Shown: positions 47,035 to 61,220 of the stretch, piece by piece | Numbering within the stretch: the first letter of the stretch is position 1 | Layout: each line of letters opens with the position of its first letter | Notes under the pieces: model-generated | Database searches by the model: none | What the model saw: the letters and a program-made list of their open reading frames with translations, nothing else | What the model was told of the DNA's origin: nothing | Program-made: the position numbers and the translations under genes | NCBI GenBank assembly: GCA_013399855.1 | Contig: VXAY01006825.1 | Location: 124,863 to 188,862 of the forward strand | DNA from: Oxyruncus cristatus | Taxonomy: Eukaryota > Chordata > Aves > Passeriformes > Cotingidae | Reading direction: 5' to 3' | DNA: 64,000 nt

Positions 47035-49557
47035 GCAATGGTCACAATGACCGGGGCATGATCACTTTTGAGGTGGAATACTCTAATTCACTATATCAAA
47101 GGCTGGATCCAGGCTACACCAAACTCGTTTCCCAGGCTGTGACTAGTAAGTGAAGGCCCTGCTCAGTTTCATCCACTAAACACCAGTAATTTTCAGAAGA
47201 CAGATTAAAACTTTGCTCCTTGTACTCCACACAACTAATATGTGGACCAAACAATTTGTAAACAGCCAATATGCCTAAGAAGCCAGTTTTCAGCCCACCA
47301 TTTACCTAGAGCAATGCAGCTCTATGCAGGCACATGAGAGCCATAATTGAGAGATGCTTAAATAAGAGGACCCAGGTCTAGAACAAGGCACTTCAAAAAA
47401 TACATTTAAATGCAGAGTCTCACAGTTTTTAGGAAATGTTTAGAAATTAAAAAACTTCTCTGCTCTGATGGTGCTGGGGATATTTTACATAACTGGACAG
47501 CATCTCATACTTGGAGATTTCTTAGCCTTTTCCAAAGTTTGCATGGATTTGTCCACATAGTGGCAGATACCTCTGAACTTGAAAAAGGAACTATTTTTCA
47601 CTAGTGACATGAGGGAATTCCAGTGGAGATTTTTACAGGTAGGAAAGTCGCAGCCTGAAGTGGGGCCACAGCTCTTCTCCCACATAACCCAGTGCCAGTT
47701 GATGGGTGCTGTGATCTGCAAGGCAAGGGCACTCAGCATCTGACAGGACCTGCCCATGACTAGTCCTCACCTGTAGGACCTATGCCACAGATTTGCTGGT
47801 TTCTTTGGAACAAACTCCAGGATCTCTAGTGGCTAGCTGTACAGTTTATAATGGAGTCAGAAGTTTATGCATAAAAAATCATCTTCCTCGGCTACTGTGC
47901 CTGGAGGACATCTTGTTTGCAAGGAGGAAACACTGCATTGTAAGGGCATGAGGCAGAGTAATGCTTGTTGAAACAAAGTATTATAAGAGGGTTAAAAATT
48001 TACAGAAGTGTAGTATGGGATAAAAAAAGAGGTTATTCCCTCATTTTATGAAAAAAGAGAGACCAACCAAACCTGCAGGAACCCAGAGCCATGATCCAAG
48101 TAAGAAAGGACACTATAAATCAAACTGCTAATAAAACTAAAGAATAACTTTGATTGAACTATGTGCTAGTGTTAGTCATTAACCTAGGAAAATACCACCC
48201 ACAGACTCACCCCTTACTCACATAAGCCTCTTCCTTGTGGAGCATGTGCCATAAAGTAAGTGTATCAAACAGAGATGAGATGAGAGAATGCAAAGCCAAG
48301 GACTACAGCCTTAGGTTGTAACATATATGGGAAATGCCAATTTTTTATTGTTAAAAGTGTATAAAAATGAGCACCTGTCATATTGAAGGTGTGCTACTTT
48401 TGTGGATTTACTACCTAGCACCCATCTCTGTGCAGAGAGGAAATAAACAAACATCCGAACTCTGTGTGTGAATTGGCTTCTTACACAGTGGGTGAAAGAA
48501 CCCATATTTGGGACCATAAGCTGAACACATCACCTTTATAGGAGTTGTGGATGGTTTCCAAGCAGATAACCAATCTGGACTTGGATAACTAATCTCTCCA
48601 AGTCCAGAAAGCCAATTTGATTTCAAAGCACATCTTTTGCTTCAGATAAAATTAAGAAGTTGCAGAACCATCTCTTACAGTCTTGTTCTTGCAAAAGCTA
48701 TCATTTACATAGCAAGAACTTAGAGTAACACTTCTAACAGCATAGTGTTTGCCACCCAAATATGTTACCTTACATAATTTTTCTTTTTTTTTTTTTCAAT
48801 TTAACTCACTAGTTTCTCCTGTTGCCTTTAAAATTCCCGTTTATGTAAATAAGCTATGGCCTTTCCCAGTTTTCCTCTTCTTTCACCCCCCCATTTCAAT
48901 TGTTTCAGATGTCTGTCCTGTGAATGTTCTTCGCACATTTCTGAAGCAAGATAAAGACTTTGCAGCAAGTCAAAAGCAGATACTACCAAATGGCAATACT
49001 TGTTCCATACCATGATGACATGCCAGAAGCAAGCAGCAAAGCCTTTTCCTGTACCCAGGCTTCTGCTTGGTCTATGTAGAGGGGCTTGAAGTAAAGGACA
49101 TGATGCCCTGTGATTTTGACAACTGTAGCTGAGCTGGTCTGGGGGAAAGAGATAGATTAGAGTATAAATAATTTTAATCTTTCAGTTTAATTGAAGAGGA
49201 AGTGTACTTTCAGGTGCATCTCCTCCTGTACAGCCACAAATACCCAAGAAACAGTAGCCAATTTTGACAAACTGTCTGCCTAACAAATTAATGTAGCTAA
49301 ACAAGAAGCAAAGCAGAGCCTGCTAGATGTGTCTAAGCTGTAGTCCCTCCACAAGGACGTTCAAATCTCAGATATGTTGTTATCCCATTCCCAAAGGAAA
49401 TTAAAAACATTTGCAGCTAACTAGTGCTATTACTTACACAGTTAGCAAGCAACTTAATGGGCTACGGCTTGAAGAGAACGCGCAGCCCAGTTCTCTGAAC
49501 AGCTTAAGTTAAAGTTGCTGGCATACAGAAGAATGTGTGCCATTGGGTCTGCAATGC

Positions 49558-49577
49558 TTTTTTTTTTTTTTTTTTTT
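49558..49577. repeat. T20 homopolymer
   Basis: Twenty uninterrupted T. No SINE or processed-pseudogene body could be recognised on either side, so it is recorded only as a simple repeat. Confidence 0.9.
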
Positions 49578-51998
49578 AATTTATATTATCTTAAACTATA
49601 TATGGCACAGATAAACCAGCACAACACTGCAACAGTACCTTCATTCAGCTGTGAGGAGATACCCTTAACTAATTGGTAAGTACCACCTCTCTTCCTTTCT
49701 AGAGGTAAAAAGCAAAGTAATAGCAGAAGCCATTCCTAGATTTCTGCTTATTTTTACACTCTCTCTGTTCTATATTAAGTTACGTTACTGAAATCAGAAG
49801 GGATCTTTCCTAGCAGAATTAAACCCCTCTACACAGGCTACAATTTTTCTTAACAAAGTAGTTGTGACTACCATTGTCACTATTCTTAAGGAAAGAAGCC
49901 TCACCAGTCAGCCTCACTTAAAATCCTCAAGAGGTCTTCAGTGGCTGGAGAGGTCTCAGCAGTAGCATAAACTAGTGGACTGAGAGTCCTGGCTGCTAAA
50001 AGTGCTGGAAATACCACTTGCATTTGCAGCATTGCAGGAAGAAAAATTAAATCCAAAGACCAAAGTTCACTGAGTAGCATCTCCTACCAATATGGGCATC
50101 AAACCCTGGCTGACTCAAATCCAGAGAAATTGTTGCCTCCAAATTTCCCTAATGCCTAAGGTCTGCAGCTAGAGAATTGAACACAAAGTCCTTAAAAATG
50201 CAAGAAGCTAGTAATGCTCATCAGTCATTCTTGACAGCTCTCAGCTGCTTTTTGGGTACCCATTGAAGTAAAAGCTGTGCAGAGCAGGCACTGATCCACA
50301 CTGTGGTTGATAGAAGTACCAGTACATGAGGCAAATGCAGACACTATGACTTGATCAGCAATGATTTGAACCATATGTTTTGGGAATGCCTATAGGTCCA
50401 CTTGTTCCAGAGAGGTACTTAATTAATTACTAAATTAATTTTTCCTATCAGTTAGAATTACATTACAAGCTATCTATGCAATGTAAACCTTTCAAAATGG
50501 AAACTGAGTAACTCCATTTTGGCTCACACTAGCACTAATCATTGTCTGTGACTGCTTTAACAGACTGGCCACCACGAAACAGATTTTATATCACAGCAAA
50601 ATAAAGCCCCAGAGGAAGACTTGAAGATACAAGGCGTCTTTTCGAAGTACTTGAATAAACTTAATTGCTGTCTTATTCTCTGAAGTGCACTAATCTGTTA
50701 ATGTGTAGCTCAGCTGTTGGTATACTCAAACAGAAAACATTCAGATGCAGCTGTGGTTTCCTTGGCATACCCAGGAGGACAGTGCTTTACTCCTTCTCCA
50801 TCCAGTATGCTGGTAAAGTTATCCTTAGCTCTTAGCAAAGGTTAGAGAAACTCTAATGCTTTTTAATTTTTATTGGCATCATCTGCCAGCTTTTTATCAT
50901 CTAGGTCCATTCTTTTTCAACTGATAATGCTATTTCTTTCAAAATAGCTAGTTAAAACAAACAAAAAAACAAATCCAAAACATAAAAAAACCCAGAAACT
51001 GAAACCCACACAGAAAAAGAAGTAAGGTCTGAGAAAGTCTCTTTGATAAACAGTGAGATAAAATACACCTAAGAAACAAAGATCTGTGCAGTTTTCAAGG
51101 CCATTGGCAAGAGGCCTGTTCAAGCTCTGTTTTGGCATTGTCCTTTCCCACCACACATTTTAATCCCGGAAGTTAATAATTTCTAGCTCCTAACGCTGAA
51201 GGCTTGCAGTGTGTCATCTTAAAAGATGAAAATTTTATAGCCAAGAGAGGATGATAAAGGTATTTTTATAATCAGTCCCTGGCCCATTCCCTACAATCAT
51301 GACTAGAACTGAGGAATGTGTGATGGCTTTAGTTAATGCAGTATAGTGCAACAGACAGACTCCATAATCTATATTTCAAAGATTTGGTGAAGGTTATGAA
51401 AAAGACCAAGCTATTTGTTTTACACTGGGTTTAGACTGTTGTTATCTCTCTGCTGTTCTTGGAGAGCTGTTTGTATAGAGGGCCCTCACAGCTCATCATC
51501 AGCTTTCAAGTATGAGAGCAGTGTTTGCTCTCCTGATTGTGGAGTCTCCTCTCATCTTAGGTCGAGGAAGTCCAGGAGCTAGTTTGAGAACCTAGCAGTG
51601 AACAGGTTGGACTTGCCTGAGGACATTATTATTTTATAGCTTACACCACTCAGAAACACACAGGCTGTATCTTAAATGAGTAATGTGTATGTTACACTTT
51701 CCTACACTTCTGAAAGTGATGTGTATCATTAGCACAGTTGCCCTGTAAGGCTTACATTTAACCACTGCTTTTCAGAGTCTCCAGTGCCTGTTCAGTTACC
51801 ACTCCTATAAAACACAGAGGTAGTCTTTGATTTTTGTTCTGCCACCATTGGCATCCTTTACGTGGTCCCCAAAGAAAGACAATTTGAAATAGCAATTTGA
51901 GATAAAGTTATGTGCACATTGCACATAACATCTCTCTCAAAATCCTCATGAAAATAGCCATAAATAGCACATCTACAGAATGGAGTTTTGTTTGCTAG

Positions 51999-52036
51999 TA
52001 ATGATGATGATGGTGGTGGCAGCAATAATAATAACA
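51999..52036. repeat. compound trinucleotide tract
   Basis: ATG units, then TGG units, then AAT units. On the minus strand one frame through it reads runs of Leu, Pro and Ser, which is a by-product of the repeat and not a gene. Confidence 0.85.
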
Positions 52037-55000
52037 ACAGTTGTTGATGTGAGATAGGCAAGATTTGAGCCAAGAGAAAGAGACTTGTAAGTTCTGCCTT
52101 GAAAAAGTGGTGGTGAAGTCAATTCATCTCCTTTTCTAGCTGAGGCTGGCAATATTAGACACAGTGGTAGACACTGTAATTATGAATGTCTTGAGACTAT
52201 GGGTTAAATAACATGTTTTAAACCTTGGCTTATGCTTCCCACTGAGACATTAGAGGCTATTAAAGTACATTACCATCACTTGGCAAATTTTATAATCTGT
52301 CACACACAGGTTTCTGGAATTGTAGGAAAGAATACCTACAGCATGGATGAATGAAGAGTGTGTTCACTGTTGTCCTCTTGTTCTGAACGAGACATCTTCC
52401 ACAAGAAACCTGTAGTAAATGCCTTCAAGACGAACACACATAGTTACATAATTAGCCTCATCTCTAAGGGTTGTCTATAACGGGTCTTTAATACCTCAGT
52501 TCATGGATGTTTGGTCCAGAACACAGCCTGCTTAGCACACTCTGGTCAGTTCTTTCTGTAAAAAAAAAACAAACCTGTAGGCACTTCACAATTCATTCCA
52601 AACAGGACAATGGGCATGTCCCTGAGCTAAGTAAAAAACAAACAATGAGGCTTATTTTGAGAGACAACATGTTTTCTAGCTCTTAATCCTCCTCCCTATA
52701 GGAAAGAAAGCATTTTATTATGTAAAATAATAAATTAAAAAAGTAAAATTATCCCAATATGAATAAACATACCAAGGTACCTAGAACCTCTGAAGCTTAT
52801 TGCTATAATTAATTAAAGTGAAATGTATCACCATGCAGTCTAGTCAGCCATCTGCAAAACCCAGTATGCCAAAGATTTTGAAGTCCATTATTATATGCTA
52901 CCCAAAACTCTTCACCAAGGCATGATGACTGGTGAAAACAAATGGTGGAGTTCCTTCAGCCCCAAAGGGCTGATTTATGCAGCAGAATCAGCCATAAATA
53001 GAAGTTACAGACAGAGTAGGATTCAAGAAGCTCAATATTAAGAAAAAGAAGAAAAAGCCAATATACAGAGAATGAACATGGAGAAGAAGGACATTTGAGA
53101 AGTGGAAACACACATGTCGCTGGCAACTCAATCAAGAAAATGGAGAAGAGGAAGAGAGCAACAGCATGCCCTAATAACGTAAAGCAATTTATGTACCTTT
53201 CTGACAGATTTACTTTTGGCTGGTCCCCTTTTCCCATGCAGAACAGAGGATGAAAGAGATTGTAAATATGGGCTTACAGTACTGACAAACACTTCTTTTT
53301 TCCTCACATCTCACCTAGTGGTGGGTTTCACAATCAGTGTAAGCCAAAGCAATGCGGAATGCTCACTAATGTTGCATAACATTTATCCGACAAAAAAAAA
53401 GAAAAGCTTCATTTTCACAACACAGCCACGTAGCTGCTAATGCCAGCACAAAAGAGGCAGCAGGAATGCATGGTCTGGATGTTAAGACCATTGTGAACTT
53501 GCACACTGCTTTACGGACAGGGCCATTGTCCTATCACTCCAGGAATACTGTGTAAACAGAGAAATGCATGACTGGCTTTTGAGAAGCCATGATTTATCAT
53601 ATGCCAAACACTGCTTTGTTCTGATGTAATGTTCCTCCTTGCTCTTCCAAGAATACATCAAAGCAGCATAAATCATAAGAAATGCAGATGAGGTACATTT
53701 CTGAATAAATCACTGCTGGTTACATAAATCTCTTCACCAGTATGACAGAACTTGGAGGAAATTACAGCTTCTGAGCATTTTATGGGGAGGGTGCTCTGCT
53801 CACTTCTTTTCACCTGAATGAATAAGAAGGTAAAAGTTTTTGAACAACACATGTCAGAAGTACAAAAGCTTCCTATAAAAGTATTTTATTTAATGGATAA
53901 TCTAGAAAAAGCTGATTTTGAAGCTCTGCTGTGTCAGTGTTAGAGGTTAGTTATTAAATGAATCATATTGCCAGCAGACACATGCAAAAACCTAACTTTA
54001 TGACCATTTAAATGCTGTGGCAAAGATTGCTAATTTGGTAGATGAAAAAATGGACAATTTCACAAGCTGTTTAACCTGTTTTTACTAAGAGGTTCCAAAA
54101 GTACCAGGAAACTTTGACAAACAAGGTTTAGGATGGAGAAGTCATGAGCCTCACTTCATTCAGTGTTCTGGTTAACTGCAGATTTTTGACATAGAAATCA
54201 TAAGCAAAAGGCTGCAAAGGAAGTTGGTTTATAACCTAAGCTATAGATGTGTATATGTATATTTATGTATGTGTGCATCAGTACATATACACATATATGC
54301 CTACATATAGAGACAGAGAAATTAATTCAATGCTTTAATCTGTGGTAAAGTTATTCCCTTAGGCAAAGACAAGAAATGAGACAGAAAGATTAAGAACCTG
54401 AGTTAAGTCCTGTTGCTAAAATACTTTCAATGAACATGAAAGCAGCTGATGAAGGTGTCACATGCCATCTGTTCATACTACATAATAAAGCTGACAGATA
54501 AGATGGCACATTTCCCTAATTTTTGTCACCTATCTTCGACAAAATTCCTTCAGATCATCATAGCTGAAGCAACAGCACAACTAAATAACTTCGGTGATCT
54601 GTCTCAGCATTCCTAATGGAAGATAAGCAGATAAAAAACACAGCTTCTTGAGCAGCTCTGCTTTCTGAAAGTCACATAGGAAGGTGCAACCACTCACAAG
54701 CTATACTTATGCCCAGACTAACCCTAGATATGTTCCTGAATAGTTCTATTTGTGGATAAGCTCTTAAATTGAAGGCCTTTGCTTAGCGTGCAGGCTTTGG
54801 TGGTCTGGATTAAGGTGTGGGCTCTGTGCCGTGCTTAGAATTGTACTTGAAAAACTTGAATCTCAGCATATCAAGGCAGTATGATACACCTGGACTTGGA
54901 GATGGTTACAGGCTGTGGCAGAAAGCATCTGTTAGGCCATGCTTTTAGACAGAGCTTTCTGTCCTTTTCCATTTACAGCCTCAAGGGAAACAACTACTAG

Positions 55001-56891
55001 CAACTGTTTCCAGTACGGTGTGAACTTCCAGCGCAAGCAAAAACTGGGGAAAGGAAAAGAAACTTTTGAAGCTGCATCTTAGACTTCAGTTTTCCATCTA
55101 AAAATATATATATATAAACTCAGAAATATTTCAATCAGATCTAGAACCCATCCATTTTTAATGAATATTTGTCAAGAAATGTCTCATTGACTAAAAAACC
55201 TAAAGTGTACCTCTTGATCCGACTTCATAAAAAGTAGCTTTGGTAGTTTGAATGTGCATGATTATTTTGGCCTTTTTATCTAAAACAGTGATTTAGAGTT
55301 GTTTAGTACCTACTAAACCATTGTGAAAGGGAGCTCACAAGAACAAGTCTTTGCTAGATAGAAACAGCTGTTTCCTTCTTTTCTATTAAAGAAAATTAAA
55401 ATTTTTTTAAAAAATTATTTTTGGCATCAGAAATAATGCTATCACTGAGAGGAAAATTAATCTTGTAATAAAAACAACTTCTCACTCATTCCACCTTTAA
55501 AATTTTTCATTCCTACAATAAATTCTTCTCAGGGAGCTAATTAGAAAGTTCTTTAATTGATGAGCATCTGACCATTAGGGCATTTTCAATTTCTCATAGC
55601 ATCCCAGATGACACCTTTACAAAAAAGCGTAACTGAAAAGAGACTAATTGGAACAATTAATTGAAACAACATACAGTTAATTTCAATTATAGAATCCTGA
55701 CTGTTCCCTCACCCCTTGTTATGTAGCCTGCTGTACTGGGGTGATGTTCCTATAGACTCCTCAGCAAAAGCTGTGGGAAGATCCCATCTGCTGCTGATTA
55801 TTCCTGTGTTTACTATTTGTATTATCATAACACACATCAGCTCTACTCCTGCACATGGTTCCCAGTGTAGGAAGATTCGTGACTGTAGACATGAACATGG
55901 CTTTGCACGCTTGAATTACCCTTTCAGTCAGGAAAATAGTAAAGCCACTCACTTGAATACTTTGGTTTTTAAATGTCCTGATCACAAATACCCTCAAGAA
56001 ATGCCAAGAGGTCTAAGCAAGAAGTCTTTTTCCATCTAAATATCCAGCTCTGATACTTAACAAGCTCTGGGAAAATGTTCCAAAATGTGCTTTTTACAGG
56101 CAAAGGTTTCATACTACAATTTGGAGGCTCACAAACACTGAGCTACAAAATCTTACCACCTGCTCATCATAAAGCAGGAGGTTTCTTGCTGGCATTTTTA
56201 CAAGAAGCAACTGTATATCACTGTCTGTGGCACCCTGCAAAATTTGGCTTGGTGTGTACTCATACCCTGTAGGCTGATCCCAAAGTGATCACACTCCCCT
56301 GCTCCACCAGTTTCTGCCAGCCATAGTTATTAATAAAGTTATGATCCTGTCAAATGCGTGGCAAAGTATCCACTAATTCCTGTGAGGTTAGGATTTTCTG
56401 CTGCATCATTTGGTGGATGCAGTAGTTTTTGTACAGGGTGCACTGATGACATATTCACCTGCAGAAATTATCTGAGTTGTAGCTTAAAACAGCATTATGA
56501 CTCTTTCATCTATACAGAGCTGTGTTTGACCTCAAGACTTTAGCTGTGCTACAGCTTCTTGTGGGAAAAACTGTTTGATTTTTTATACTAGCATTCATTT
56601 CCTATGCCATGACTCTTAAGTCTGCTACAGAGATCTTATATAAACAGCCTATTCAGCAAGCTGTGCTGATTTTGGGACATGACTAATTATAATTTTATAT
56701 GGTTGAGTGAATCAGGACTGTACTGTTCAAGAATGGGCTGTCTAGAGAGCTGCATTTATTCATAACACTCACCAGTATTTTACCTGACTTTCTCACGCAT
56801 TATCCTCCCTGCAACAAATGACAGAAACCATTCTTACTCACCTCAAAATAATTTTTCCTTCTGTATGACTCCCCATACCCTTCTTATAGAC

Positions 56892-56951
56892 TTTCACAGT
56901 TCCCCACAGGAAATACCATAATTTCACAGTTCCCTTGGCAGGAAATACCAT
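56892..56951. repeat. 30-bp tandem duplication
   Basis: TTTCACAGTTCCC followed by CAGGAAATACCAT occurs twice (56892-56920 and 56922-56951) with small differences between the two halves. It is a local duplication. Confidence 0.85.
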
Positions 56952-57377
56952 CTGAAGCTACATTTCATACTGACATAACCTCTTCTGCTGGTAGCAGAGC
57001 AAGAAACCTCCTGATCATCAACTGTGTTAACACTCCTGAGCTTTAGGATCACAGTGAAGACATGATCTATGGAAAGCCTGAATAACTATACTGTCTTAAA
57101 TGTATGTCAAATCCTTCATCTCTTATTTTGCAAACCACAGAGCACCATCTCTTGGAAAAGTAGCATTTCTTTGTAAATGCAGGCTACACAGATGGGTTTC
57201 ACATTGAAATAAACCAAGTCCTGTACTCACTTTCTGTCAAGTGAACAAAAGCAACCCTAATGCCCGAGTACCTACATCAGGAAGATGATCTGAACTTTGT
57301 GTAACTACATGCACCAAATATGCTTATTGAGATAGGTCAGGTTGGTCTCATTTTAAATAAAGTCTTCGGTAAGACAA

Positions 57378-57977
57378 TGATGGCGCATTGACAACAGCTG
57401 GCTGCCAGTCACCCACCCAATTGCTGCCTTATTCCCCCTCCTCAGCAGGAGAGAGGACAAAAGTGAGACGAAAAAGCAGTTTAGTAGGAAAAGATAAAGG
57501 CAGTTTAGTAAGAAAAGCAGAAGTTGTACGTGGAGCAAAGCAAGAATAATTTACTCAAATTTCCCTTCAGCAAGCAGATGTCCACCCACTTCCTGGAAAG
57601 CAAGGCCTCGGCACTTGTAATGATTGCTTGGCGAGACAAATGCCATAATGGGGAATGTCTCTGCATCCTCCTCTTTCCCCTCAGCTTTTATTGCTAAGTG
57701 TGATGCCATATGGAATGTCCCTGTGGTCAGTTTCTGTCTGCTGTCCCATTTGGGTCCCCTCACAACCTCTTGCCCATTCTCAGCCTGTTGTCCTCTGGGG
57801 TGGAGAGGTGGTTTGGAGAGAAAGCTTTGACACTTGGCTATTGCTCCTCAGCAATAGCCAAACACTTGAGTGGTGTCACTGGGGAGTTATCAACCCTGCT
57901 GAACCACAAATGCAAAGCACAGCACCATACGGGCTGCCCAGAGGAAAGCAGACTCCATGTTAGCCAAAGCCACTACA
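57378..57977 (-). mobile_element. LTR of an avian endogenous retrovirus, about 600 bp
   Basis: The block runs from about TGATGGCGCATTGACAAC to CCACTACA at 57977. Its text (CACCCACCCAATTGCTGCC, CCCCTCCTCAGCAGGA, AAGGCAGTTTAGTA, CCACTTCCTGGAAAGCA, CAGCTTTTATTGCT, ATAGCCAAACACTTG) matches a common avian ERV LTR family as I remember it. On the minus strand the element starts TGTAGTGGC and has a TATA-like AATAAAAGC box (plus-strand 57686-57692). No retroviral genes adjoin, so it is a solo LTR. The left end and target duplication are not resolved. Overlapping frames of 60-110 codons on both strands lie inside it and are not genes. Confidence 0.82.
57834..57861. repeat. perfect 12-bp inverted repeat with 4-base loop
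   Basis: TTGGCTATTGCT (57834-57845) and AGCAATAGCCAA (57850-57861) are exact reverse complements around CCTC. The hairpin lies within the U3 part of the LTR. It resembles a transcription terminator in shape but has no such meaning in a vertebrate. Confidence 0.9.
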
Positions 57978-60900
57978 ACAGTACAGCAAGATACCCAGTG
58001 ACAATACACACAGATAATGTTCCCAGATCAACAGAAATCATATAAGTGCCATGACAACATTTCCTAGGGTCCTACAGCACACCACAGAAGTCCATCATTT
58101 GATGGGATACTGGGAAGCTTGTTAGTGACCTTTGATGGAAATCTGACCCAGGAAGGTAAACACTTTTCTCTGAAACACATGGGCTTCCTGGAGATTGCCA
58201 TAATTTTGGATCTGTTGGAGGAGTCACGCCAGCCCCAGACTTGGCAAGAGCCAGTAGAAGGTTCTTCACTGACACAGTGCACAGCAAGACCACAAACTCT
58301 GCTGCAAAGGCTGCTCTGGGCAAAGGAAAAACCTACATTGCAGTGAACTCTGCAAAGTTTTGCCTTTCAGAACTTATCAAAACTAAATATCACAGGGAAT
58401 GGAAAAATGAGATACAAGAGATTTCAGAGTTGAATTAAGCTAAGCCATCAAATAACAGGCTACACACTGCCAAGCAGGTCGCACACTGCATCTTCATACA
58501 GTGTGCATCAATACATATGATGATGATACTTTTCCATATTTTTTCCCTGGTCTACTACATTCTCATGGTTAGAGAAACCAACTGGAATGTCTGGTGCAAC
58601 TGGCCTATAAATGAACTTTTCTAAAATATCCACAGCTTGTGAACCACTAAAAATCACTAGGAAACTGACTGCAGCAAAGGAAGCACACTGTGAACTGAAA
58701 AATGTGAATAAGAGAATATTTCATATTCTCATATCATGAGGCCTTACAAGAGTTGGGGAGAGGGTCAATGTTCTGTAAACCTCTTGGTTCCTCTGTTGAA
58801 CACAGCCTAATGCTCAGGATCTGGATGGGAGATTTCATATATTGCTAAAAAATCTGCCAGTGGCATCAGATATGACTGAAAGAGGTCCAACATACTTATC
58901 ATAGGTTTTTGTCCGTATCTAGATATTAAACAACTGCACTTAAGATAGGTTGCTTTACATTTATTTTTCTCCTACCAATGTGTTTCAGTCAGCATGTCTC
59001 TGCTATTCAGTAGAGATAAAAGAAAATTGAAAATTTCAAACTGTTCACACAAGCAAGATAAGGACAATAAAATCTCATTTATTGGCATAAATGGAATGAT
59101 CACTCATGAAGGGAATTTGCTCTGTGATGTACTCCTATGGCACAATTGATTAGACGCAGAAAACAGGAGCTGTCTTTTAAAACTATGATAAGTATTGTAA
59201 CTGCTAATAATGACTGAAAACAACAATCTGATCTGGGACGCCAAGCCATATGATCTTACCTTTCCAAGGCAGTATTTCGTGCTGCTCTTGTCTTTATGTT
59301 TACAGTATTATATCCTAGGTAATATTTCAGAAATACTGATTTTTCTTTGAGGCCTTTTGACAGTGTGAACTTCAGGCATGTATTACTTTAATTATAAATA
59401 GTCTTGTTTCTACAAAGCTACCAGAGCAGTCACACCTGTATGTGATCACCAGAACTGTGTAAATATTAAGAATTCTATAGAAACTAGAATATTTCCAGAT
59501 TTTATGATAGGCTTTCATGACTTCCAATAGTCTTACCCAAAACTGAACATTGTTAGTTAGTGAAGAACATGTCATTGTTTCAGCCCATAATCCATTTTAG
59601 TTTGTTTGTAGGCTGTATGTACAAGAAACAGAACCTGTGCTTCTAGTTGCAACACAAAATATTAATGGATGATTTATTGATCCACATGTAATGATAAAAA
59701 GTCATCTAAGTGAGCAGCAAAACTGGACTCACTGCAAAACTGGGCATCAAATTTTGCTTTGTGCAAGATGCCTCTGCCAGAGTGTAGCACACGGAAAATG
59801 ATGGAAGCCTGGTTCACTGTCAGATAGACATTGCCTGGCTTTAATGTGTGTTAGCTTAACATTTGGCTCTTCATTTTTTCAATATCTTATACTGTGGTCA
59901 GCTGCTAATCTCACTCCTCCTCCAGTGATTCAGGTGTAGGCATCTGTACTCCATCTCTCCATGGCACTCCTAAGGCGCACTGGCAACATAAAGGACCTTG
60001 ATAATGTAAAAGTTGTAAATGTAATTTGACAGGATGTAAACGCATCTCTTGCCACCTTCACTATGCCACAGTGATATAAGGTAACTTCTTGTCAGTGAGA
60101 CTGGTTACTACGCAACTTCTATGCTTGTGCTCTTATCAATAATAAGAGCTGAAAAAAGTTGCCCCCAGAGACAAGCCAATATCCAGAACACAAGGAGAAT
60201 CATACCTTTTTGTTGAAACGCATTACAAATATGAACACGAGTAGATCAACGGTGACTGCAGGAATCCAAATCTATGTGGAAAAAGAACAGTACAAAACCT
60301 GATGGAGAATCTGGGGCACGGTGCACGCACTTCCATGCATAAAATTTCATTATTTTTTTTGAGTTTCTATGCAGACCTATGACCCACTTCTGTTCCCATT
60401 GAAATCCATGGCAGATTTAATAGGTGCTCTATTTTTTCATTTTAATAGGTGCTCTATTTATAGAAAAATGTGTAACTTAAAACTATGCGAATTCTTCACC
60501 TCTACTCCTCAAGGGATACTTCTTACTGAAGAACTAAATACTATTCCACAGCATAACTGCAAAAGTAACCATACACTCTGCCTAAAATGTCTGTCCTAGC
60601 ATGTTTAGCAGACTACCCTACATTGGAGAATAGAATTTTTTTCCTAGCTACCAGATACCACAATCACAGTTCGTCATTAAGACTTTGCCTGCTTTTGACA
60701 GACCATCTGTTTTCAAAACAAAACCACATTATTTTATACTTCCTGATCTTCAACCTCCAACAATCGGTATTTGTCAAAGCATAATGCTATCAGAAAAGGC
60801 ACTGACGAGGCATGAAACCTGGAAAATGAGAAGCTGCTTCTGATTAGTCAGTCTTCTACCCTCTTCTGCAACATCATATCTTAAGTCAGATCTCTGATAT

Positions 60901-61220
60901 ACTCCATTTTTTAATTTTTTTTTAAGATGAGCTGAAAAAACACCAGCTTTCCTGAAACATCTTGGAAATATCCATACTGAAGTTTTCTCTCTCTGGTACC
61001 GCATTACTAAAGGTTCAGTTCCTCTCATGGGTCTAATACAGCTTTCAGGACTTCAGCGTAGGAAAAGTAACATCCCACAAAAAAACACCAGCATATCTGT
61101 TTCATAAAATTAAGTATATATACATTTAAAAAAAAGGACCACAGAGATATATCAAGATAAATTGTGGTGGTACTTATTCAGTTATTCCCATTTGTTGTAA
61201 ATCAATGTCTGGATCCACTG
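57978..61220. other. unique AT-rich sequence, no gene recognised
   Basis: No gene is supported. Overlapping frames of 65-83 codons on both strands at 58064-58438 have no recognisable motif. A 25-base-period tandem duplication sits at 60416-60459. Confidence 0.6.
60416..60459. repeat. 25-bp-period tandem duplication
   Basis: TTTAATAGGTGCTCTATTT occurs at 60416-60434 and again at 60441-60459. It is a local duplication within AT-rich sequence. Confidence 0.88.

Larger units (their letters stand above)
47035..57377. other. unique AT-rich sequence, no gene recognised
   Basis: About 10 kb without a supported gene or recognised transposon. Simple features are T13 at 48784-48796, T20 at 49558-49577, an ATG/TGG/AAT triplet tract at 51999-52036, TA/TG alternation at about 54247-54300, TA repeats at about 55101-55117, and a 30-base tandem duplication at 56892-56951. 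The stretch at 55380-55695 is very AT-rich and dense in TAATT motifs. Confidence 0.6.

Noticed and set aside
51858..52073. Minus-strand frame with Leu, Pro and Ser runs
   Set aside because: The runs come from the ATG/TGG/AAT triplet repeat at 51999-52036.
57834..57861. Rho-independent terminator-like hairpin
   Set aside because: The organism is a vertebrate and the hairpin is part of an LTR; bacterial terminator logic does not apply.
57551..58045. Several overlapping frames of 68-111 codons
   Set aside because: Mostly inside the LTR at 57378-57977 and overlapping on both strands; not genes.
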